This document shows, piece after piece, positions 19,379 to 27,917 of a DNA stretch of 64,000 nucleotides (within the stretch, counting starts at the first letter, position 1; each line of letters starts with the position of its first letter). The notes under the pieces are model-generated. The model made no database searches and was not told where the DNA came from. It saw nothing but the letters and a program-made list of their open reading frames with translations. The DNA lies in assembly GCA_034521495.1 (NCBI GenBank), contig JAXHMK010000014.1:62001-126000 (forward strand). Reading direction: 5' to 3'. The translations under genes and the position numbers were made by a program. The stretch is from Balneolaceae bacterium (GTDB lineage: Bacteria > Bacteroidota > Rhodothermia > Balneolales > Balneolaceae).

Positions 19379-21811
19379 TTGATGAACGAAGAGAATCTTG
19401 ACAATCCATACGCTTCCAATGGGAACGCGTCCAAAAACGGCCGGCCGTATAACGGTGCTGAACATTATTCAGGAGAGAACATTCCAAACAGCACGCAAGA
19501 AAAAGAAGAGATCGATCTGAAGCATCTGATTGCCACTGCCATTCGTTATAAATGGTGGGTCATTTCAATAACATTTGTTTGTACTGCTGTCGCCTTTTTT
19601 TATGCACGTTCACTCGATCCTGTTTATACCAGCAGCGGTACAATTGTCATTGAGGAGCAGAGAAATACATATACATACAGAAACTCGGATATCTCGAGCA
19701 TTGTTTCCAACTCCTTTGGCGTGGGATCGGGAAGCCGGCTTGTGAACGAAATACAGGTTTTTAAATCCAGGAGGCTGGCCGGTGAAATAGCCCGTAAAGT
19801 TCTCGAGGAAGAAACAATGGTTACCGGCGAGCAGTTCCCAATTACCTGGTACTCTTACCCGGAAGATTCCACGATGGTAGGCCGGGAAGTACTTACGCGG
19901 CGAATTCAAAACAGGATGCAGGTTCAGCGGGTGGATATGGATACAGATATTATCCGGGTTAGCTATAACAGTATCTCACCCCATGAGGCGGAATACCTGG
20001 TAAATACTACACTCGATACCTATACTGAAGTATCAGCAAATCAGCGGCGAATGGCCGCAAACTCGGCATTAGATTTCCTGGAGGAGGAACAGCAGGAAGC
20101 GAAACAGCAGCTGGAAAACTCTGAAGAAAATTTGAGAGAGTATATGAGCCGAACCAACCTGATTGAGGTGGACGGACAGACTAACGCTGTAATTAACCGC
20201 ATAGCTGAACTTGAATCGCAGCTTCAGCAGGTGCAGGTAGAAAGGGTTTCTATAAACTCATCCATTGACGCCTATGAAAATCAGTTGGATCAGATTCGGC
20301 CCGGGCTTGCAGAGCAGTTTGCCGACAATGTGAGCTCAACGATGGAGCGAAGACAGTTCCGCCTTGCCGAACTGGAAACGGAGAGAGACCTGATATTACA
20401 GCGAAACCCGGCTCTGCGTAATAATCCTGAACAGGAACCGCAGCTTGTGCAGCTTAACGAAGAGATTAAAGCACTAAAAAATGATATCAACCAGCTTGCC
20501 GCTGAACTGATTGGGGACGAATCGGATGTGTTTATCGGATTTTTAAACAGTGAAGACGGCGGAATTACAAACCGTATCATTGATCTGAGACAGCAACTGA
20601 TTGAGCTGAGAATTCAGGAATCTCAACTGAATGCCAAAGAAAACGTTCTGAACGAGCGACTGGAAGAGGAGAATGAGTTTTTCGATAATCTTCCCGAAAA
20701 TATGATTGATCTTGCCCGACTTCGCAGAGACAACCAGGTGAATGAGCGGCTCTACACTACAATTTCGGAGAATTTTACACAGACGCAGCTCTGGAAACAA
20801 ACACAATTTGGAGCCGGCCGGCCGCTGGATTACGGCATTGTACCCGATGCACCCTCGGGGCCAAACCGAACCCGGTACATTATGATCGGTTTTCTTTTGG
20901 GTGGTATGTTGAGTGTGGGTTTTGTGTTTGTACGTGAAAACCTGAATCACAGGATAGACGGGACGGAAAAAATTCGAAAAATGGGATACCCGCTGCTGGC
21001 TGTTATCCCCGACATCAAAGAACATGTTTCTGAACGGTTCAGTAAAAAACAATTTATAACTCTTGAAAACCGGAAAATATCCACCTCCTGGACGGCTATT
21101 ATTGATACGATTAACCCGATAGCGGAATCATACAGAAGGCTGCATAATAACATTATCTACTCCGACCCGGACCAGACATTTAATACTATTGTTATTACGA
21201 GTTCAAAGAAGGGAGAGGGTAAAACCACGATCGCCATCAATCTTGCGGTGACGCTTGCAGAATCGGGTAAAAAAGTATTGGTGATTGACTGCGACCTGCG
21301 AAGGCCCAATGTGCATAAATTTACGGGGGAAGACAGAGAACCCGGTGTTGGAGAACTCTTCTACGACGACGAGAAACTTGAAAATGCCATACGCGCTACC
21401 GTTGCGCCCGGCGTGGACGTTCTAACAGCCGGCCGTAAAATTCCAAACCCTTCGGCTGTGATGCAGAGTAAAAAGATGAAAAAGCTCCTTGAAACGGTTC
21501 ACGGTATGTACGATCACGTGATTATAGATACGCCCCCGTTTGGCGTGATAACAGATGCGGCCCCTGTATTAAAACAGGCTGATACGGTTGTTTTGATTTC
21601 AAAGTTCAATATCACGCAAACCAACGAGCTGAACCATACCATTGAAAACCTGGAGCGGATTCGGGCAAACATTGCCGGAACGGTCATTACCGCTTTTGAT
21701 CATAAAGAAAGCGCCGACTACTACTATTCGGGGAAATACTCCTTACTACAACAGCTACAAAGCCTACGAAGAATACCAGGAAAAGAGTTAGATTTTGTCA
21801 GTTGCAGTTAA
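19379..21811 (+). CDS. Wzc-type polysaccharide co-polymerase / tyrosine autokinase
   Basis: The ~805-residue inner-membrane protein has a first TM (about residues 58-80), a Wzz-type periplasmic domain with a long coiled coil (about 205-430), and a second TM (about 505-525). The cytoplasmic BY-kinase domain shows Walker A SSKKGEGKTTIAINLA, Walker A' VLVIDCDLRRPNV and Walker B HVIIDTPPFGV. It controls polymer length and export, normally through phosphorylation of a C-terminal tyrosine cluster. Here the frame shifts one base near 21742. The other frame reads YYNSYKAYEEYQEKS and stops at 21791, so the Tyr-rich tail is lost in the frame as written. An indel error or phase variation would explain it. 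Confidence 0.9.
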   Translation: MMNEENLDNPYASNGNASKNGRPYNGAEHYSGENIPNSTQEKEEIDLKHLIATAIRYKWWVISITFVCTAVAFFYARSLDPVYTSSGTIVIEEQRNTYTYRNSDISSIVSNSFGVGSGSRLVNEIQVFKSRRLAGEIARKVLEEETMVTGEQFPITWYSYPEDSTMVGREVLTRRIQNRMQVQRVDMDTDIIRVSYNSISPHEAEYLVNTTLDTYTEVSANQRRMAANSALDFLEEEQQEAKQQLENSEENLREYMSRTNLIEVDGQTNAVINRIAELESQLQQVQVERVSINSSIDAYENQLDQIRPGLAEQFADNVSSTMERRQFRLAELETERDLILQRNPALRNNPEQEPQLVQLNEEIKALKNDINQLAAELIGDESDVFIGFLNSEDGGITNRIIDLRQQLIELRIQESQLNAKENVLNERLEEENEFFDNLPENMIDLARLRRDNQVNERLYTTISENFTQTQLWKQTQFGAGRPLDYGIVPDAPSGPNRTRYIMIGFLLGGMLSVGFVFVRENLNHRIDGTEKIRKMGYPLLAVIPDIKEHVSERFSKKQFITLENRKISTSWTAIIDTINPIAESYRRLHNNIIYSDPDQTFNTIVITSSKKGEGKTTIAINLAVTLAESGKKVLVIDCDLRRPNVHKFTGEDREPGVGELFYDDEKLENAIRATVAPGVDVLTAGRKIPNPSAVMQSKKMKKLLETVHGMYDHVIIDTPPFGVITDAAPVLKQADTVVLISKFNITQTNELNHTIENLERIRANIAGTVITAFDHKESADYYYSGKYSLLQQLQSLRRIPGKELDFVSCS

Positions 21812-22002
21812 ACAGTTGACAAAAAAATAGAAAACAAAATAACATTTATCCGCAATCCGCAATCCGCAACCAGAACTCTGAACCCGAAAAAAACGGCACA
21901 TACTTTTTCGTGAATAATTTGGGTTAATACCAGGAAGGAAGATATTTTTTTGAAATATTTTTCCTTACATTTTTACAATTCAATACTCTAAACCCATTTT
22001 TT

Positions 22003-22197
22003 ATGGAATTGACGATCAACAAAAAACGGATGCTAAAGGCTATTGATGAGCTGCCAGAGGATGCAACCATTGAGGAAGGAATAGAGAGACTGGTATTTTT
22101 ACATAAAATTCAGAAAGGATTAAGAGAAAAAGGGGGCAAAACACAAGCTCAGATCGAAGAACACTTTCGCCAGCGAAGGGAAAGCCGAAAAAAATAA
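22003..22197 (+). CDS. Small antitoxin of a ParDE/RelBE-type pair
   Basis: The 64-residue protein MELTINKKRMLKAIDELPEDATIEEGIERLVFLHKIQKGL... is helical and charged. It ends 3 bp before the ATG of a ParE/RelE-like toxin gene. The 'LPEDATIEEAIERL' type sequence is common among antitoxins paired with this toxin family. It would neutralise the toxin and autoregulate the operon. The call is mainly from context. Confidence 0.7.
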   Translation: MELTINKKRMLKAIDELPEDATIEEGIERLVFLHKIQKGLREKGGKTQAQIEEHFRQRRESRKK

Positions 22198-22200
22198 CGT

Positions 22201-22494
22201 ATGCAAGTCGTCTGGACACCTCAGGCAGAAAAAGATCTGGAGGCGATTGAAGATTATTTTTTAAAAGTTGCTCCTGACTTTACAGAAATTATTGTTGATG
22301 AAATACAATCCAGGGTTAAACAATTAGAAAATTTCCCTCAGATTGGCCGAATGGTTCCGGACATATACGATCACAACATCCGGGAAATTTTATACAGAAA
22401 TTATCGCATAGTTTATTATCTGCCGGAAACAGAAACAGATCCAATTGAAATTATAACTGTTTTTCATTCATCAAAGCAGTTTGGGGAAATATGA
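22201..22494 (+). CDS. ParE/RelE-superfamily toxin
   Basis: The 97-residue protein MQVVWTPQAEKDLEAIEDYF... has the family pattern. It shows VVWTPQAEKDLEAI at the N-terminus, LENFPQIGRMVPD in the middle and IREILYRNYRIVYYLP followed by IITVFHSSKQF at the C-terminus. These correspond to the helix-hairpin and the beta-sheet with the conserved Arg-Tyr residues. ParE members poison gyrase and RelE members cut mRNA; sequence alone does not separate them here. It is intact and directly follows its antitoxin. Confidence 0.85.
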   Translation: MQVVWTPQAEKDLEAIEDYFLKVAPDFTEIIVDEIQSRVKQLENFPQIGRMVPDIYDHNIREILYRNYRIVYYLPETETDPIEIITVFHSSKQFGEI

Positions 22495-22570
22495 AAGAAT
22501 CCAAATGGCTGAAGAAGAGGACAAAAGAAAGTTAACAGTTGACAATAAACAAGTATCAAATAACATTTAT

Positions 22571-22618
22571 CAGCAATCAGCAATCAGCAATCAGCAATCA
22601 GCAATCAGCAATCAGCAA
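22571..22618. repeat. Heptamer tandem array (cagcaat)n
   Basis: About seven perfect copies of the 7-bp unit cagcaat lie between the ParE toxin and the SLBB gene. The same unit is tandemly repeated at 36263-36319. Tracts with other heptamers occur elsewhere in the window. Confidence 0.9.
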
Positions 22619-22701
22619 CCAGTTGTCACAAACCACAAACCCCAAACCCCAACCACAAACCTTCACCTGAAACCTGCATCTTGAATCCTGAACCCTGCAT
22701 C

Positions 22702-23241
22702 ATGCAAAAGAATTTCCTATCCATCCTCTTCATCTCTCTTCTCATTTTTTCTTTTAAAACCGAAACTGTTCAGTCTCAAAATTTAGGCCGGGCGATGTTC
22801 CAAATGGCGGAGGGATTTGTGCGAATTGCCGAACCGGGACAGTTGGCGGATACAGTAACCGTTTGGGGGGATATCAGTTCAGCAGGTCGGTATATCATTC
22901 CGCGTGGAACCAAACCTCATGAATTGATTTCGTATGCGAGGGGGCCGCAGACGAGAATGTCTGGCGGCGGGCAGGAAGTGGCACTCGACTGGAGTAAGCT
23001 TCGGCTTGAGCTTAGTATCTCTACATATCATCCTGAAAGAGGGAGGACCGTTCAGAGTTACGAATTTCGATACAGCGATCCCTATCCGGCAGAGCTCAGG
23101 AACTACAGGCTTCAGAATGACCAAATTGTAAGTTTGCAGGTCAAACGCCGCCCGGGACTTACAGACTATCTGCGTGTGTTAGGACCGGTTCTTTCGGTAA
23201 CCACAACTACAATATTGTTGATAGACCGGCTGCAGAATTAG
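22702..23241 (+). CDS. SLBB-type polysaccharide export protein (Wza-related, short)
   Basis: I chose ATG 22702 (MQKNFLSILFISLLIFSF) because it gives a clean signal peptide; an earlier in-frame start at 22681 lies in repeat DNA. After the signal sequence comes VTVWGDISSAGRYIIPRGTKPHELISYARGP, an SLBB-like beta-grasp segment in which a ligand-binding loop follows V-x-G-x-V/I. Residues near the C-terminus (YLRVLGPVLSVTTTTILLID) form a probable membrane segment. It lies 0.9 kb after Wzc and probably helps form the export channel. It lacks a visible full Poly_export domain, so it is shorter than a normal Wza. Confidence 0.7.
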   Translation: MQKNFLSILFISLLIFSFKTETVQSQNLGRAMFQMAEGFVRIAEPGQLADTVTVWGDISSAGRYIIPRGTKPHELISYARGPQTRMSGGGQEVALDWSKLRLELSISTYHPERGRTVQSYEFRYSDPYPAELRNYRLQNDQIVSLQVKRRPGLTDYLRVLGPVLSVTTTTILLIDRLQN

Positions 23242-23910
23242 AGGTGGAGTAGGCAGTAAGCAGTTGACAATTAACAGTAGGCAGTAAGACAGTTGGCAAT
23301 AAGGACAAGTAACAAATTGTCAATTCAGGGATTGACAGTATGAATGATTGCCCTTGGGCAATCCTACTCCGAAGGGGTATAAAATCAATAGCCTCAACTA
23401 CGCCATCCACTATACAAAGGCTTTGTAGATCAGGAAGTCTTCGTTGATCATGAGTTCAAGGATTGAGGATTGAGGATTGAGGATTGAGGATTGAGGATTG
23501 AGGATTGAGGATTGAGGATTGAGGATTGAGGATTGAGATTTGAGATTTGAGATTTGAGATTTGAGATTTGAGATTTTGTATATTGATTGCCCTTGGGCAA
23601 TCCAAACCCCGAAGGGGTGTCAGTCAGTAGCCCACGGCAAAAAACAAGCGAAGCAACGTTTTGCAGCCGTGGGACAGAGACTACAAGGAACGTTGATAGG
23701 GTTGTTGCCGGAAACAATGAGATTCTTCACTACGGCTCGCAGTGGCTCGTCTCCGTTCTGAATGACAAAATGAGTGGTTTGAATCGGCGGGCACGGCGTA
23801 CTGATGTTGAATACGGTTTTGTCTTGCCCGCCGGGTTGGGCTGGGAAAATATGAGAGCTTCAGGCTGGCGTTCTGAAGGGGCCTTGGGAACGAGTAACGT
23901 TATATGATGA
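23242..23910. repeat. Repeat block: R1 fragments, two heptamer arrays, R2
   Basis: No gene is seen. The region contains a truncated R1 unit (23343-23395) and about eleven copies of ggattga (23460-23537), followed without a break by about six copies of gatttga (23536-23575). A second R1 unit follows (23584-23675; cccacggc pairing perfectly with gccgtggg), then an R2 repeat (23789-23833). The switch from ggattga to gatttga keeps the 7-bp register. Confidence 0.85.
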
Positions 23911-24197
23911 ATGAAATGTAAAGAGATTATATACAGCGAACATGCGATTACACAGATGTTTGCGCGTACTATAAAAAAACCAGATGTGGAGATCGTTATA
24001 GATACAGGTGAAGAAATTGAAACATATCCCGATGACCGGCCTTTACCCAGTAAATTATTACTTGGTTTTGTCGGTGAGAGGCCTATCCATATTGTTGTTG
24101 CGTATGATGAAAATGAAAAAGATGTATTTTAATAACTGCTTATGAACCTGATCTTGAGATTTGGGATTCTGATTTCAAAAAACGGAGGAGAAAATGA
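23911..24197 (+). pseudogene. DUF4258 protein no. 1, frameshifted near C-terminus
   Basis: The frame MKCKEIIYSEHAITQMFARTIKKPDVEIVIDTGEEIETYPDDRPLPSK... ends prematurely at 24132. Shifting by one base at the T-run near 24128 gives ITAYEPDLEIWDSDFKKRRRK and a stop at 24197 that overlaps the next ATG. The S-x-HA...M/R pattern and the 'IITAYEPD' ending are typical of DUF4258, usually the toxin-like partner of a YgiT-type zinc-finger protein. The paralogue at 26643 is intact. Confidence 0.75.
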
Positions 24198-24418
24198 ACT
24201 GTGTAATTTGTAAAAACGGAACGACCAGCGAAGGTTTGGTTACGGTAACCCTTCAGCGCGGATCCAGTATCATCATTATCAAAAGTGTACCAGCCCAGGT
24301 TTGTGACAACTGTGGTGAGTATTATTTGAGTGATGAGGTTGCAGAATCTGTTTTGCGGATTGCAGAAAAAGCTACAGAGAACAATCCGGAAGTTGAAATC
24401 CTGCAGTATGCTGCGTGA
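24194..24418 (+). CDS. YgiT-type zinc-finger antitoxin-like protein no. 1
   Basis: The 74-residue protein has two CxxC pairs (CVICKNG and CDNCGEYYL) framing a short beta region (LVTVTLQRGSSIIIIKSVPAQV). This is the N-terminal zinc domain of MqsA/YgiT antitoxins without the HTH half. Its ATG overlaps the (restored) stop of the DUF4258 frame, showing translational coupling. A likely antitoxin or regulator; the function of this pair is not settled. It is followed 60 bp later by MITE copy 1. Confidence 0.8.
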   Translation: MNCVICKNGTTSEGLVTVTLQRGSSIIIIKSVPAQVCDNCGEYYLSDEVAESVLRIAEKATENNPEVEILQYAA

Positions 24419-24478
24419 ACACCGAGTTTCGTTGGTTTCGTCCTACCCGCCGGGTTGGGAGGACCCACCCCTTGGTCC

Positions 24479-24997
24479 CTGACATTACCCATAAAATCTC
24501 AATTTTTGAGATGATATCTTTATCAAGGTTTATTGGAAAGGTTGAATATCATTCATAATAATAGGCTATCAACCGTAACGTTCACCTTGTTCATTTTGTC
24601 TTGAAACAAAAGAACCAAAAATTCAAGGCGGTGAAAGAATTGGCGGCGGTCACTGAATCTCTGCTACCTTTTATCAATGGTCCACCGCGTTTATAGCTTG
24701 TTAACATCGTTAAGAGCCGGTATGATAAAAGGTCTCCGCAGATCTTCAGGCTCCCTCAATCCGCCAATTCTTTCGAGGCCGGAGTTGTTCTGACCCTAAA
24801 ATAAATCAACTCTAAAACGGCAATGAATAGATGTTGAAGCACCTATTATTCTTCTTTCAAAAAGCGTATTGCAAATCTATTTTTAAAATGATAAACAGAT
24901 ATTTTTCGAAAATATACCTAACAGCTTTAAGTCAATCATTACCAATACTTTACATAGACTAAATTAGTCATATTTGAAATTACATGGGTAATGTCAG
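24479..24997 (+). mobile_element. MITE-like element, copy 1
   Basis: The element is bounded by 14-bp inverted repeats ctgacattacccat and atgggtaatgtcag and flanked by a 10-bp direct repeat cccttggtcc, its target duplication. It has no open frame of note. Inside, gaaagaattggcgg (24633-24646) pairs perfectly with ccgccaattctttc (24771-24784), and accttttatca (24666-24676) pairs with tgataaaaggt (24723-24733). It is inserted in an R4 hairpin repeat. Confidence 0.9.
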
Positions 24998-25406
24998 CCC
25001 TTGGTCCCCTCCCTATGCCGAAAAAGAACGGCACAAGGAGGGGAGAATCATGGATTGCCCGGGCAATCCAACCCTGAAGGGGGTGTAAAGTGAATAGCCC
25101 GCGGCAAAAAACAAGCACAGCGTCGTTTTGTAGCCGTGGGAAAAAGACACCCCAAACCCAGATGCCCCGAGGCGGGAAACGTAAATTGATAATGATGAAT
25201 ATTTTCGAGGGGCTGCGCAGGGGTTTAATGTCTAAGGTTTAACGTTCAAGGTTGACAAATACAGAACTTTAAACTTTAGACTTGAAACCTTAAACCCCTG
25301 ACTTGGTGAGAAGTTTTTATCAAAACTCAATTATTTTTACCCAATATATTTTTGAATTTATTTGTTATCATAGAAGCAGGTATTATTTCAAAAAAATAAA
25401 AGAGTT
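24998..25406. repeat. R4 remainder, R1 unit and heptad tract
   Basis: The right half of the R4 hairpin split by the MITE (25000-25047) is followed by an R1 unit (25050-25212). A 7-bp periodic tract (about 25220-25305) comes next. No gene is seen; the promoter for the DUF433 gene should lie in 25310-25400. Confidence 0.7.
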
Positions 25407-25679
25407 ATGGCCACTGACACTGTTCATCCATATATCATGAAAGATGAGAATGTTGCGCGGGGAAAACCTGTCGTTACAGGAACCCGAACCCGAGTTATAA
25501 ATATTGCAGCTTATTATAAATTGGGATATTCCCCGGAAGAGCTGGCCCGGGAATTTCCACATCTTTCCTTGGCACAGATCTATGATGTATTGTCGTATTA
25601 TCACGAGAATGCGGATGAAATTGATAGAGAAATCGAAAATGAAAAAGAGGAAAACTTAATCAGTACTCATATTCAATAA
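25407..25679 (+). CDS. DUF433 antitoxin
   Basis: The 90-residue protein has the DUF433 pattern: PYIMKDENVARGKPVVTGTRTRVINIAAYYKLGYSPEELAREFPHLSLAQIYDVLSYYHEN in sequence, an HTH-like fold in which G-K-P-V-V-x-G-T-R is the hallmark. DUF433 proteins are commonly paired with DUF5615 PIN-like toxins, as here, where the stop codon overlaps the toxin ATG by one base. It likely binds DNA and the toxin. Confidence 0.85.
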   Translation: MATDTVHPYIMKDENVARGKPVVTGTRTRVINIAAYYKLGYSPEELAREFPHLSLAQIYDVLSYYHENADEIDREIENEKEENLISTHIQ

Positions 25680-26005
25680 TGCGAGTCAGATTATATCTTG
25701 ATGAAGACGTTCCTTTATCATTTTCGGAGGCTTTGGCTAACCGGGGAGTGGATGTTTTAACTACGCAAAAGAGCGGCAATAAAGGGAATTCTGATCAGGA
25801 TCAATTGAGTTTTGCAATAGCTGGGAAGAGAGTTCTTTTTACCCATAATAAAGTGGATTTTATAAAACTTCACGATCATTATTCAAAAAACAATCGCACA
25901 CACTACGGAATGATTGTATCCGACCAAATACCGATTGGAATGCTTCTGAGAAGGACGATGAAACTTTGGTTTTCTATGGATGCTGCGCATGGGTTCAACG
26001 TCTAA
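25679..26005 (+). CDS. DUF5615 PIN-like toxin, C-terminus replaced by repeat
   Basis: The protein begins MRVRLYLDEDVPLSFSEALANRGVDVLTT with the conserved acidic pair (LDED) of PIN-like nucleases. It has DQDQLSFAIAGKRVLFTHNKVDF with the second acidic region. The last residues (AAHGFNV) are read from repeat DNA: the sequence 'gcgcatgggttcaacgtctaatg' is the same heptad text found elsewhere. The normal end, about 15-20 residues further, is therefore missing. Whether the product is still toxic is unknown. Confidence 0.75.
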   Translation: MRVRLYLDEDVPLSFSEALANRGVDVLTTQKSGNKGNSDQDQLSFAIAGKRVLFTHNKVDFIKLHDHYSKNNRTHYGMIVSDQIPIGMLLRRTMKLWFSMDAAHGFNV

Positions 26006-26642
26006 TGTTTAAGGTTCAAGGTTGACTACAACAGTACACAGTTGACAATAAACAGTTGACAAAATATGATTTATCAGCAATCAGGTATCAGCAAACAGTT
26101 GACAGTAGGCAATTGGCCCCGAAGGGTCGGGACTGCGAAAAGCGCGCAGCAGTTGACAAACGGTTAACAGTATGCAATTGACAATAAGCAAGTAACTAAA
26201 TAATGTTTATCCACAATCCACAATTCAAAAACCCCAGAACTTTAAACCTTAGACCTGAAACCTTAAACCCACTGCGAGGGGCTGCGCAGGGGTTTGATGT
26301 CTAAAGTTCAAGGTTTAACGTTCAAGGTTGAACATGAAACATTAAACTTTGAACCTGAATCGATGAGATGCCTCACATTCGTTCGGGATGACAGGGCTGG
26401 GGTTAAAACGGCGGGCACAACGTACTGATGTTGAATACGGTTTTGTCTTGCCCGCCGGGAAAATGTTTTTGGCTGATTCATAACAAAAAAGAAGCGGTCA
26501 ACTTCGCCGAGGCTTCGATGACTGTAGAGCTTCAGACTGGCGTTCCGCCCCGGAGGGATGGCGATGCCAAAGGAGGACAACTACGCTAAAAGATTCTATT
26601 ACCGTGAATCTTTAGGACGAGTAAAAAAATACTCATTACGTA
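26006..26642. repeat. Heptad tracts and R2 repeat
   Basis: From 26020 to about 26220 nearly all of the DNA can be cut into 7-mers of related sequence (cagttga, caataaa, tcagcaa). A second tract lies at 26235-26360. An R2 repeat with cggcgggc/gcccgccg arms is at about 26410-26459. No gene is seen. Confidence 0.75.
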
Positions 26643-26951
26643 ATGAAAAAATTCATTTCAAATGCCGCACTACAAGGCCGTATTATTTGGAAGCGACATG
26701 CGTTGCAAAGAATGATGGAACGAAATATTTCCAGAAGTGATGTAAAGAAAGTACTTATAAATGGTAAAATAATTGAGCATTATTCAACAGATCATCCATT
26801 TCCGAGTGTGCTAATGTTTGATTATTTGAAGAATGATGAACCACTTCATGTTGTTGCGGCATTAGATAAGCAGGCAGATAGGTGCTATATTATCACTGCA
26901 TATAAACCAGACCTCCGGCATTTCAAAGAAGACTTTAAAACCAGAAGATGA
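26643..26951 (+). CDS. DUF4258 protein no. 2 (toxin-like)
   Basis: The intact 102-residue protein reads MKKFISNAALQGRIIWKRHALQRMMERNISRSDV with the W-x-x-HA-x-x-R/M-x-x-R pattern. It has IEHYSTDHPFPSVLMF and ends with the DUF4258 signature YIITAYKPD. It overlaps the next gene by 4 bp (ATGA). It probably forms a two-gene module with the YgiT-type protein. A ribonuclease-like activity has been suggested for related folds, but nothing here proves it. Confidence 0.8.
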   Translation: MKKFISNAALQGRIIWKRHALQRMMERNISRSDVKKVLINGKIIEHYSTDHPFPSVLMFDYLKNDEPLHVVAALDKQADRCYIITAYKPDLRHFKEDFKTRR

Positions 26952-27193
26952 TGAAAAAAGATAAACAGACAGATCTTTGTGCCACTTGTGGTTCCCAGAT
27001 GGAACAAGGTAAAACTACATTTACGGTTGATTATGGTTCCGGTGTGGTGGTTGTGCGTAATGTACCGGCTATGATTTGTACCCATTGCGGAAGTGAGTGG
27101 ATCGATGACCAGCAAGCCGAAAAAATTGAGAAAATTGTGGATGAAGCAAAATCCCAAAAACGAGAACTGGAAGTGATGTCGCTTTCTGCATAA
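26948..27193 (+). CDS. YgiT-type zinc-finger antitoxin-like protein no. 2
   Basis: The 81-residue protein has CATCGSQMEQGKTTFTVDYG and CTHCGSEWIDDQQAEKIEKI, that is, two CxxC zinc ligands around a short beta-hairpin, followed by a charged helix. It is paralogous to 24194-24418 and has the same position behind a DUF4258 gene. It is also followed 52 bp later by a MITE copy, so the whole module with its 3' flank appears duplicated. Confidence 0.82.
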   Translation: MMKKDKQTDLCATCGSQMEQGKTTFTVDYGSGVVVVRNVPAMICTHCGSEWIDDQQAEKIEKIVDEAKSQKRELEVMSLSA

Positions 27194-27244
27194 GTGTATT
27201 GTTTTGTACCGTTCACGGTTTGGGAGGACCCACCCCTTAGTCCC

Positions 27245-27766
27245 CTGACATTACCCATAAAATCTCAATTTTTGAGATGATATCTTTATCAAGGTTTATT
27301 GGAAAGGTTGAATATCATTCATAATAATAGGCTATCAACCGTAACGTTCACCTTGTTCATTTTGACGCTTCGAGACAAAAGAACCAAAAATTCAAGGCGG
27401 TGAAACAATTGGCGGCGGTCACTGAATCTCTGCTACCTTTTATCAATGGTCCACCGCGTTTATAGCTTGTTAACATCGTTAAGAGCCGGTATGATAAAAG
27501 GTCTCCGCAGATCTTCAGGCTCCCTCAATCCGCCAATTCTTTCGAGGCCGGAGTTGTTCTGACCCTAAAATAAATCAACTCTAAAACAGCAATGAATGGA
27601 TGTTGAAATACCTATTATTCATCTTTCAAAAAGCGTATTGCAAATCTATTTTTAAAATGATAAACAGATATTTTTCGAAAATATACCTAACAGCTTTAAG
27701 TCAATCATTACCAATACTTTACATAGACTAAATTAGTCATATTTGAAATTACATGGGTAATGTCAG
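27245..27766 (+). mobile_element. MITE-like element, copy 2
   Basis: It shares the 14-bp terminal inverted repeats of the family and is flanked by the 10-bp direct repeat ccttagtccc. The sequence is almost identical to copy 1. The left arm of the long internal inverted repeat has one mismatch (gaaacaattggcgg). It is inserted in an R4 hairpin whose right half continues at 27767-27823. Confidence 0.9.
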
Positions 27767-27917
27767 CCTTAGTCCCCTCCCTATCCCCGACACAAAAATA
27801 CGTGCCGGGGACAAGGAGGGGAGAATCATCGATTGTCTCTTGGACAATCTGAACCTGCTACATTTCAGTGGACACTAAGTTAAGGTATATTGTGGTGTTC
27901 AAATAATTAAAGAAGTA

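Noticed and set aside
23460-23577. CRISPR-like array
   Set aside because: The repeats are contiguous heptamers without spacers; no cas genes lie nearby.
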